A stretch of 51,679 nt of DNA, taken from Microcoleus asticus IPMA8. GTDB lineage: Bacteria; Cyanobacteriota; Cyanobacteriia; Cyanobacteriales; Microcoleaceae. Position numbers and translations under genes: made by a program. Position 1 is the stretch's first letter. Each line of letters starts with the position of its first letter. The DNA lies in the NCBI RefSeq assembly GCF_013179805.1, contig NZ_SRRZ01000043.1:1-51679 (forward strand), read 5' to 3'. This document shows positions 1-6,528 of this stretch, one piece after another. The notes under the pieces are model-generated. The model did not search any database, was not told where the DNA came from, and saw only the letters and a list, made by a program, of their open reading frames with translations.

Positions 1-360
1 GGAACTTGTTTTTAATTGCTGAAATCACCAGTTTATAGGATTCGTATGTCTATTTTCAGAATCCTATCAAATAAGCATTCAACACTTCTGGCTATTGAGT
101 TATGCGAGACGGCTTGTTTAGCCGCCTTTTTTTTAAGAAAAGATGTCAAATGGGTTCTATAGCGATTGAGACGATCGTCCGATCGATGCGGACTTAAGGA
201 CACAGGATGCGGGCGATCGTACTAATTGAGAATGGGGCAATATCCTCAGTTAAACGAAGAAGATTTAACGATCCAAGCCTTCGAGATTTCAACAGTTTGA
301 TGGCTGCTAAGCAGACTCAGCATAAACCTTGACAGGGCTGATATGACTGAGCCTACCAGT
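1..360. other. Left-edge non-coding stretch
   Basis: No convincing gene. It holds a 9-bp inverted repeat (ATAGGATTC at 35-43 and GAATCCTAT at 59-67, 15-nt loop) and a terminator-like hairpin with a T run at 110-134, probably the end of a gene outside the window. The remainder (135-360) lies downstream of the minus-strand thioesterase stop and shows no further structure that I can support. Confidence 0.6.
110..134 (+). terminator. Rho-independent terminator of an upstream gene
   Basis: CGGCT (110-114) pairs with AGCCG (120-124) across a TGTTT loop, followed by CC and eight T (127-134). The stem is short (5 bp, slightly extendable) but the T run is good. It would end a plus-strand gene lying before base 1. 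Confidence 0.55.
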
Positions 361-1125
361 TCATGGGAGTTCAACTGCTGAAAGTAATTGTGAAAGGCGC
401 TGTAGCAAAAGTGTTTGGGCTGAGTGCAGGTAGAAATGATCTCCGGGAAACATCTCCAGCGAAAAAGCAGAGTTTGTCTGCTTTCGCCATGCTTCTAGGT
501 CTTCGATACCGACTTTCCAATCTTCTAAGCCACCAAAAGCAGCGATCGGACAATCTAACGGCGGTGACTGCGAGTAAGCGTAAGTTTCAACCACAGCAAA
601 ATCGGCTCGCAGAGTAGGAAGTAGCAGTTCCATCAGTTCGGCGTTTTCTAGCACGGCTTTGGGAGTTCCGTTATAACGGCACAATTCTCGTAAAAATTCT
701 GGTTCTGGTAGAGCATGAATGGGCGGGTCGCGATCTGGAATTTGAGGAGCGCGATGTCCTGATACAAATAGGTGCAGTGGACTTTGGTTATACTCTTTGC
801 GGAGTAGTCGCGCCAGTTCAAAGCTCACCAATGCGCCCATACTGTGACCGAAGAAAGCAAAAGGTTTGTTAAGGCTGCTCAGGATGGTAAGAGCAAGAGT
901 ATCAATTAGAGGCTCGATCTCGGTGAAGGGATTTTCCAGCAGTCGAAATCCACGTCCGGGAAGTTCGACCGGACAAACCTCTACATCTGACGGTAGGTTC
1001 CCTGGAAAAGCACGATAGCTCAAAGCCCCACCCCCGGCATAGTGGAAGCAGAATAGTCGTAACTTGGCTTCAGGATTGGGTTTGGGATAGGTAATCCAGG
1101 AGTTTGCAGTTATGGTAGCGTTCAT
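361..1125 (-). CDS. Type II (editing) thioesterase
   Basis: 254-residue alpha/beta hydrolase of the GrsT/YbtT family, which removes wrong or stalled acyl groups from the phosphopantetheine arms of carrier proteins. Seen: a conserved FCFHYAGGG strand near residue 25, PVELPGRG near 52, nucleophile motif GHSMG with Ser95, acid Asp202 in GGLED, and His230 in PGDHFYLH, so the Ser-Asp-His triad is complete. The length is normal for the family. It is transcribed away from the assembly line, the only intact gene on the minus strand, and shares the 608-bp upstream gap with the carrier protein at 1734. A Fur-box-like site lies about 150 bp upstream of its start. The start codon is the first Met of the frame; no strong ribosome site is visible. 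Confidence 0.93.
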   Translation of the reverse strand: MNATITANSWITYPKPNPEAKLRLFCFHYAGGGALSYRAFPGNLPSDVEVCPVELPGRGFRLLENPFTEIEPLIDTLALTILSSLNKPFAFFGHSMGALVSFELARLLRKEYNQSPLHLFVSGHRAPQIPDRDPPIHALPEPEFLRELCRYNGTPKAVLENAELMELLLPTLRADFAVVETYAYSQSPPLDCPIAAFGGLEDWKVGIEDLEAWRKQTNSAFSLEMFPGDHFYLHSAQTLLLQRLSQLLSAVELP

Positions 1126-1154
1126 AAATTAATACTGTTGAAAGACTTGACGCA

Positions 1155-1423
1155 GCAAGGGTTTGAGTTAATCTATCTCAAAAAAGATATGTGCGGGCGA
1201 TGCCTGCGGCTGACTGCGCCTACGCGACTTTTTCCGGTTTGGATAACGGACAATAAGCAACTCTGGCGATTGCTACCTATAATTATTATCAATAATTCTG
1301 TCAAGAAGCTGCGATCCTTCTCAATGTTAAGGAGCCTCAACGCTTGCCTCATCAAGGTGACAGAGGCGTTGTCACTCCGTCAGCCTAAATAGATATTTCC
1401 GAAAAAGAATCTCAAACCCTTGC
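1155..1423. repeat. 13-bp inverted repeat bounding about 270 bp (possible miniature element)
   Basis: GCAAGGGTTTGAG at 1155-1167 is the exact reverse complement of CTCAAACCCTTGC at 1411-1423. Sequence just inside both ends is also partly complementary (an AGATAT-containing block on each side). Size, position in an intergenic gap and lack of coding content fit a MITE-like element. A chance repeat is possible and no target duplication was identified. Confidence 0.4.
1277..1291. promoter_or_regulatory. Fur-box-like iron-regulator site
   Basis: The 15 bases CTATAATTATTATCA match the 7-1-7 Fur consensus TGATAAT-N-ATTATCA at 12 of 14 positions, with a perfect right half. A wider perfect AT palindrome (AATTATT-ATC-AATAATT) spans 1281-1297. 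It lies between the divergent thioesterase and starter genes, which would fit iron control of a metallophore cluster. AT-rich intergenic DNA yields chance matches, so this is a candidate only. Confidence 0.4.
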
Positions 1424-1515
1424 CCTGTATGAATAAAATCTAAATCTGGCCGAGGTCTAATACGTAACCGTTTGTTGCTCTTAATAAAACTTTACAAAAC
1501 TTTCCTGATTAGGGC

Positions 1516-1545
1516 TTGCCAAGAATCGAGAATAGGTAATACAAT
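1516..1545 (+). promoter_or_regulatory. Possible sigma-70-type promoter for the main operon
   Basis: TTGCCA (1516-1521) and TACAAT (1540-1545) each match the consensus hexamers at five of six bases, with an 18-bp spacer. The carrier-protein start follows about 190 bp downstream, so a long leader would be implied. Nothing else in the gap fits better. Confidence 0.3.
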
Positions 1546-1733
1546 TCATCTAGCTTATTGAAATGAGTTCTCAACAATCAAGCAAACGAAGTCAGTGTGG
1601 CTGATGTAGGCTGTTCTTGCCGTTAACGATCGGTTCGCTGAAAAGATCGACATTTTCAAGTGAAAGCCAGGAAAATTAAGTCAAAACATCACTACTATTT
1701 ATTCCATGACAAGTCCAAAGGATCGTTTATTTC

Positions 1734-1982
1734 ATGAGAAGTCAAAAGGCGATGGATACACTGAAGGAAATACTGGCTAATTTAGGTATTCCCGAAGAGT
1801 CCCTTCATCAAGACACTTTACTGCGCGAGAATTTACAACTTGACTCTGTTGAAACAGTACAAGTTGCGCTGGAATTGAAACGAAGATTGGGGGTTAACTT
1901 GAAACTTGGAACCCGCCAAGATATGACATTAGCTCAAATCTGTAATGAGATCGAAACGGCGATGCCAGCCGAACATAAATGA
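1734..1982 (+). CDS. Free-standing aryl carrier protein
   Basis: An 82-residue acyl/aryl carrier protein: a short helical bundle with the phosphopantetheine attachment motif LDSVET, Ser38. It opens the long plus-strand operon, and its TGA overlaps the ATG of the aryl-AMP ligase by four bases, so the two are almost certainly partners: ligase as loading enzyme, this protein as acceptor of the salicyl group. The start at 1734 has an AAGGA about ten bases upstream; an alternative Met at residue 7 (1752) would leave 76 residues. The role as aryl carrier is inferred from context, since the sequence alone would also fit a general acyl carrier. Confidence 0.85.
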   Translation: MRSQKAMDTLKEILANLGIPEESLHQDTLLRENLQLDSVETVQVALELKRRLGVNLKLGTRQDMTLAQICNEIETAMPAEHK

Positions 1983-3520
1983 GTATTTCTGAAAAATTAC
2001 CTAGCATCTTCAACGTTGCAGCTTACTTCTTGGAAAGCAATCTGGCACAAGAAGGACGTAGCGAGAAAGTAGCGTTTTACCATCAGGATCGGACTTATAC
2101 TTATGCCCAATTAAACAGCTTTGTCCGCCGTACAGCTAGATTATTCTCCGAATTAGGATTGGCGCGAGAAAACCGGATAGCCATTCTTTTGTCAGACTCT
2201 CCAGAATCAGTATTTGCTTTCTGGGGAGCAATTTTCCTCGGTGCAGTACCAGTTCCGATCAATACGGCTTGTACGATCGATGACATCCACTATATCCTGC
2301 AAGATTCACGCGCCAAAGTCTTAGTGACTAACCAACAGTGGCAAGAAAAACTGACTCCCATCCAGTCTAAGTTCTTGCAAAATATTCTCCTTGCAGACGG
2401 AGAAAAACCATTTTTGTCTTTGCTGACTCAGCAGACAGACGAACAGTTACCTTACGCCGAGACATCTGGAGATGAACCTGCTTTTTGGCTTTACACTTCC
2501 GGTAGTACGGGCAAACCCAAAGGTGTAATTCACAACCACCAAAGCATGGTAGTTTGTGCAGAACTGTACGGTAAAGCTAAACTCGGTTTGCATCAAGATG
2601 ACATCACCTATTCAGTAGCGAAGATGCCTTTTGCCTACGGTTTAGGGAATAGTTTATATATGCCGATGGCAGTTGGTGCAGCGACAATATTATCAGATGC
2701 CAATAATGCTTTTGATATTATTGCGGACATCGATCGCTACCGACCGACAATTTTGTTTGGCATACCCAGCATATATGCGAGCATTCTCTCAGTGCATGAA
2801 ATTGCACCTCTAAATACTTCATCTTTAAGGTTGTGCTTATCAGCCGCCGAACAACTACCCAAAACCATTTGGTATAAGTGGCGAGACACTTACGGAATTG
2901 AGGTTTATGAGGGTATTGGTACGACGGAATTGCTGCATATCTTTCTGTCTAATGCAGAGGGAGAATGTCGTCCCGGCAGTTCTGGTCGTCCACTTTCCGG
3001 TTATGATGTGCGAGTGGTTGATGAAAAGGGTTTCCCAGTTCCGGCGGGGGAAATTGGCGACCTAGAGGTGAGTGGAGAAAGTCTCATGCTGGGGTATTGG
3101 AATCGCCTGCGGGAAACGCGACAAGCTCTTTACGGGAACGCAATGCGAACGGGGGATAAATATCTGCGGGATGCAGATGGTTATTTCTGGTTTATGGGAC
3201 GTAAGGATGATTTCTTCAAAGTAAATGGGATGTGGGTATCGCCGTTTGAAGTGGAAGATGTCTTACTCCAGCACGAAGGAGTTCTTGATGCGGCGGTAGT
3301 GCCAGAATGCGATCGCGGCGAACAATTAACTGAGATTATCGCTTACGTCAGCCTTAAACCCGACTTTGAGAAATCTCCCGATTTAGAAGAGAAAATTCGA
3401 CAATTAGCTAGGACTAGATTACCCCATTTTAAGGCTCCTAAAAAAATCCACTTTTTGGAAACATTACCGCGCACGCCCACCGGAAAAATTCATCGCAAAT
3501 CATTGCTGAAAATGCCTTAA
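1979..3520 (+). CDS. Aryl-AMP ligase, benzoate-CoA-ligase family (salicylate-activating)
   Basis: 513-residue ANL-superfamily enzyme that adenylates an aryl acid and transfers it to a thiol. Visible motifs: P-loop TSGSTGKPKG (173-182), GIGTTE (312-317) continuing into LLHIFLSN, TGD (391-393), GRKDDFFKVNG (407-417) and catalytic Lys503 in PTGKIHRKS. The GxGTTE-LLHIFLSN block and the FWLYTSGSTG context are the benzoate-CoA-ligase type rather than the EntE/YbtE type usual in siderophore clusters. With a salicylate synthase directly downstream, salicylate (2-hydroxybenzoate) is the likely substrate and the overlapping carrier protein the likely acceptor. Benzoate or another hydroxybenzoate cannot be excluded from sequence alone. 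Confidence 0.88.
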   Translation: MSISEKLPSIFNVAAYFLESNLAQEGRSEKVAFYHQDRTYTYAQLNSFVRRTARLFSELGLARENRIAILLSDSPESVFAFWGAIFLGAVPVPINTACTIDDIHYILQDSRAKVLVTNQQWQEKLTPIQSKFLQNILLADGEKPFLSLLTQQTDEQLPYAETSGDEPAFWLYTSGSTGKPKGVIHNHQSMVVCAELYGKAKLGLHQDDITYSVAKMPFAYGLGNSLYMPMAVGAATILSDANNAFDIIADIDRYRPTILFGIPSIYASILSVHEIAPLNTSSLRLCLSAAEQLPKTIWYKWRDTYGIEVYEGIGTTELLHIFLSNAEGECRPGSSGRPLSGYDVRVVDEKGFPVPAGEIGDLEVSGESLMLGYWNRLRETRQALYGNAMRTGDKYLRDADGYFWFMGRKDDFFKVNGMWVSPFEVEDVLLQHEGVLDAAVVPECDRGEQLTEIIAYVSLKPDFEKSPDLEEKIRQLARTRLPHFKAPKKIHFLETLPRTPTGKIHRKSLLKMP

Positions 3521-4890
3521 TGTTTAACTCCCTTCACCCAAAAATTTACCCCATGTATCAGGTAGCGAGCAACTTATTAACTTACCACGAACTATTCATA
3601 CCAGGTCAGAGAGATGCTCTGATTCTGTTGCAGAATCTATTAGATGCTGGGATTTTTTCCAAGTACGTAATGTACAAAAGTGAAAACGAAGTACGTATTG
3701 CTGGGAATGTTTTAGCGGAAATATCGGTAAGTTCTCACGATGTTTCGCTCGCTTTTATGGGTGAGATTAAGTCAGAACCGATTGTCGATCCGCTCAAGCA
3801 AGTAGAATCAGCCTTAGCATCTTTGCCGATCGAGAATTGGACTGCTTATGGTTACATCGGCTTTGATGTGGCTCGCTTCTACTACTCCTACTCCAAGGCA
3901 ATTGAACAACCTCTGCTATATTTTTTAGTTCCAGAAATAGAACTTTTTATCGCTCCTAGAGGAGTTCATATCAGAAGCATCAAGTCGCCAACAAAAGTTC
4001 TAGAAGCGTTATCAATAAATAGCGAATTGAGAGACTATGTAGCGACACCACCAGTTGTAGATTTCGCCGATAGAGAACAGTATCAAAACCATGTAGGCGA
4101 GCTGATTCAAGCCATCCAAAGCGGCGATTTACATAAAGCGATTATTTCCCGATCCGTGAAAGTGAAAGCGGAGATGGATTTGCTGGGAACTTATGCTTTA
4201 GGAGCGAAAAACAACAACTCAGCGCGATCGTATTGTTTGCACGCTGGCGAAGTAAGTGCGGTAGGCTTCAGTCCTGAAATTTTAATGGAAGTTAATGCTG
4301 ATGGCTTTGTAGTTACTAATCCATTGGCGGGAACTAGACCGAGATCGGAAAATTTGGAAGAAGATTTACAATTGGAAAGTGAGTTATTTACCGATGCTAA
4401 AGAGGTAAAGGAACACGCGCTTTCGATATGGCTGGCGCAAAGCGAGATGGCTGACGTTTGTCTACCAGAAACTCTTCGGATTTTTGACTTCATGCAGGTG
4501 AAGCAATACAGGTGCGTGCAGCATCTATCATCGCGAATTGGCGGTCAGCTAAAAGTAGAAAAAACTTTATGGGATGCTTTGAAAGTGTTATTTCCGGGTG
4601 TCACCGTATCCGGGATTGACAAACACAAAGCTCTCCAATGGATTGAGCGACTGGAAAAAGAACCGAGAGGAATTTATGCTGGGGGTATCGGTTGGGTTAA
4701 TAGCAATGGCATGGCAGATATCGCGATCGCTATTCGCTCGGCTTATCAATATGGGGATTGGGTTTACTTAAATGCTGGTGCAGGAATTGTGGCCGAATCT
4801 ATTCCCGAAAACGAGTATGTGGAGTCTGTTAACAAGATGAATACGATGTTAACAAATCTGGTTTTGAAATCTGCAAGTAAAGGTACGTAG
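3520..4890 (+). CDS. Salicylate synthase (chorismate to salicylate, MbtI/Irp9 type)
   Basis: 456-residue chorismate-utilising enzyme of the MST family. It converts chorismate through isochorismate to salicylate plus pyruvate and needs Mg2+. Aligned by eye to MbtI with a one-residue offset, the key residues are present: base Lys206 (DLHKAIISR), acid Glu253 (FSPEIL), metal ligands Glu298 and Glu435, His335 (VQHLSS) and Thr362 (VTVSGI). The block FPGVTVSGIDK near 358 corresponds to the FPAVTASGIPK signature of salicylate synthases. No separate isochorismate pyruvate lyase is present, consistent with a one-enzyme route. The ATG overlaps the ligase stop by one base; Met12 (3553) is a possible later start. 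Its stop codon lies inside a dispersed hairpin repeat. An isochorismate synthase is the main alternative, judged less likely. Confidence 0.88.
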   Translation: MFNSLHPKIYPMYQVASNLLTYHELFIPGQRDALILLQNLLDAGIFSKYVMYKSENEVRIAGNVLAEISVSSHDVSLAFMGEIKSEPIVDPLKQVESALASLPIENWTAYGYIGFDVARFYYSYSKAIEQPLLYFLVPEIELFIAPRGVHIRSIKSPTKVLEALSINSELRDYVATPPVVDFADREQYQNHVGELIQAIQSGDLHKAIISRSVKVKAEMDLLGTYALGAKNNNSARSYCLHAGEVSAVGFSPEILMEVNADGFVVTNPLAGTRPRSENLEEDLQLESELFTDAKEVKEHALSIWLAQSEMADVCLPETLRIFDFMQVKQYRCVQHLSSRIGGQLKVEKTLWDALKVLFPGVTVSGIDKHKALQWIERLEKEPRGIYAGGIGWVNSNGMADIAIAIRSAYQYGDWVYLNAGAGIVAESIPENEYVESVNKMNTMLTNLVLKSASKGT

Positions 4891-4935
4891 TTGCGCTTCA
4901 GCGCTTCGGGAGGTCTAAAGCCCAACTACGTACCT
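4881..4935. repeat. Dispersed hairpin repeat overlapping a stop codon
   Basis: AGGTACGTAGTTG (4881-4893) and CAACTACGTACCT (4923-4935) form a perfect 13-bp stem with a 29-nt loop. The TAG stop of the salicylate synthase (4888-4890) lies in the left arm. A 19-bp piece of the right side, CTAAAGCCCAACTACGTAC (4915-4933), recurs exactly at 44978-44996, so this is a repeat family, not a gene-specific terminator. Confidence 0.75.
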
Positions 4936-4955
4936 AAGAATTACTCCTAGTTTTA

Positions 4956-6470
4956 ATGGTTATGATGAATCCTTCAGTTGGTATTCGATCGCTTGCACTC
5001 AGTTTTCCCAGCCTCATTCGGACTAATGATTATTGGCTGGAAAAGTTCCCTCATTTGTTTGCTGTAACTTCGCAAAGAAGAACGAGGTTATCTCAGTCTA
5101 ATGAATTCACCTCCGACGATGATGGATTCGCTATTTGGTCGCAAGAAGTAGCACCATATTTATCAGACCCTTTTCGGGGTAACGTCGAGCGACGGGTGCT
5201 GGGTGCAGGCGAGTCGTCGCTGATGCTGGAATGTCGCGCTGCTAGGGAGGCGCTGGATGCAGCAAAACTTTCTACTGATGAAGTGGAATTGGCGATCGTT
5301 GCTTCTATTTTTCCCGAACAACTGGTTCCTGGCAATGCCTCTTATCTCGCAGGTGAATTGCAATTGCAATGTCCGGCGTGGAATCTGGAATCGACTTGTT
5401 CGAGTGCGTTAGTTGCGCTGCAAAATGCGCGTGCGTTGGTGCAAACGGGAGAGTATCGCAATGTTTTGGTGGTTGTTTCTCACATTGAGTCTAACTCTGT
5501 AGATGAGGAAGATACTTTATCCTGGTCTATGGGAGACGCTGCTGGAGCTTTTGTGGTGGATTCGCTCAAACCCGATCGAGGAGTTTTGGGCACTAAAATA
5601 ATTAACACTGCTGCTACTTGTGGTGCGTATTTACACGAACTGATAACAGACGCGCAAGGTAAGCCTGGAATGCGTACTCGGACGGGTGAGAACGCCAGCA
5701 GCTTCGCCGAAACCAGCGTCGAGTTCGTTCGTACTTGCTGTGAGGGGGCTGTGGCGGCGGCTGGCGTGACTCTCGAACAAATTGACTTTTTTGCCTTCAA
5801 TACTCCGACAGCGTGGTATGCGAGGCTTTGTGCTAGGGCATTGGGCATCGCTCCAGAACGCACGATCGATCTTTATCCTTGGTATGCGAATATCGGTTCT
5901 GTATTTGCGATCGCTAATTTATATCATGCTGCTCTTGCAGGTAAAATTCGCGAAAATGATTTAGTTCTTGTTTACACCAACGGCGCGGCTGCAACTGCGG
6001 CTGCAACGGTAATGCGCTGGGGTGATGTAGCGCTAGGAACTGCTCCTGCTCCCCCAATTAATGTTAATCGAGAAGAAGAGAAGAGCGCAGTTAATCTTTT
6101 CGATGTCCAAAAAGCTGTTCTATCCAAGGAAAAACTATTCGCCGCTGCACCAAGAGAACAGCAGCAAATATTGGAAACTTATCTAATAGAATGGCTAACC
6201 AATTCTTTACAATTCCCTTTCGATAGTCTAACTCCGCAGCATTCTCTGGCTTTACTGCTTGATTCCTTAATGGCTTTTGAACTTAGGAGTCGGATCGAGA
6301 CGGATCTACAAGTGCGAGTGCCAATAGAAAGATTTTTTGGGGACAACAATATAAGTCAATTAGCAGAACTGGTGCTTAATCAATTAGCTTTGGCGAACTT
6401 AACGGCATCAGAATCGGGTTTTGTTACCGAATTTAAAGCAGAGGAACAAAGGGAAATATTAAGTCTTTGA
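4956..6470 (+). CDS. KAS III-like acyltransferase fused to a carrier protein
   Basis: 504 residues. Residues about 5-360 have the thiolase fold of ketoacyl-ACP synthase III, with nucleophile Cys148 in NLESTCSSALVAL and Asn312 in YANIGSVFA. At the position of the FabH catalytic His, length-matched alignment gives Asn282 (FAFNTPTAW), so the Cys-His-Asn triad is Cys-Asn-Asn. Decarboxylating condensation is therefore unlikely and simple acyl transfer, as in CerJ/DpsC-like shuttling enzymes, is more plausible. Residues about 400-480 form a carrier domain with LLDSLMAFEL, Ser437. Between the salicylate genes and NRPS1, it may move the salicyl group onto its own carrier for NRPS1; the C-terminal tail REILSL resembles that of PKS1. 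Three Met codons (4956, 4962, 4965) compete as start and none has a clear ribosome site. Confidence 0.8.
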   Translation: MVMMNPSVGIRSLALSFPSLIRTNDYWLEKFPHLFAVTSQRRTRLSQSNEFTSDDDGFAIWSQEVAPYLSDPFRGNVERRVLGAGESSLMLECRAAREALDAAKLSTDEVELAIVASIFPEQLVPGNASYLAGELQLQCPAWNLESTCSSALVALQNARALVQTGEYRNVLVVVSHIESNSVDEEDTLSWSMGDAAGAFVVDSLKPDRGVLGTKIINTAATCGAYLHELITDAQGKPGMRTRTGENASSFAETSVEFVRTCCEGAVAAAGVTLEQIDFFAFNTPTAWYARLCARALGIAPERTIDLYPWYANIGSVFAIANLYHAALAGKIRENDLVLVYTNGAAATAAATVMRWGDVALGTAPAPPINVNREEEKSAVNLFDVQKAVLSKEKLFAAAPREQQQILETYLIEWLTNSLQFPFDSLTPQHSLALLLDSLMAFELRSRIETDLQVRVPIERFFGDNNISQLAELVLNQLALANLTASESGFVTEFKAEEQREILSL

Positions 6471-6528
6471 GAACCTCGAAGAAATAAACGCTCGTCAAGT
6501 GGTGCAATACTAACTTCCAGCTAAAAAT

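Larger units (their letters stand above)
1126..1733. other. Divergent regulatory gap between thioesterase and main operon
   Basis: No convincing gene in 608 bp. An 84-codon frame at 1138-1392 has no recognisable protein features and covers a repeat, so I reject it. The gap contains a 13-bp inverted repeat about 270 bp across (1155-1423), a Fur-box-like palindrome (1277-1291), a GC-rich stretch around 1192-1230 resembling dispersed cyanobacterial repeats, and a possible sigma-70-type promoter (1516-1545). It must hold the promoters for both directions. Confidence 0.6.

Noticed and set aside
232..300. 22-residue frame beginning MGQYPQLNEED
   Set aside because: It vaguely recalls the end of a DUF433-type antitoxin, but it is too short and lacks a ribosome site; a decayed fragment cannot be shown.
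1138..1392. 84-codon plus-strand frame in the regulatory gap
   Set aside because: It has no recognisable protein features and covers an inverted repeat and low-complexity DNA.
5480..5863. 127-codon antisense frame inside the KAS III-like gene
   Set aside because: It is a codon-bias shadow of the sense frame, with Ala/Ser-rich composition and no motif.
4956..6470. Reading the KAS III protein as a housekeeping FabH
   Set aside because: The fused carrier domain, missing His and position inside the starter genes argue against fatty-acid initiation.
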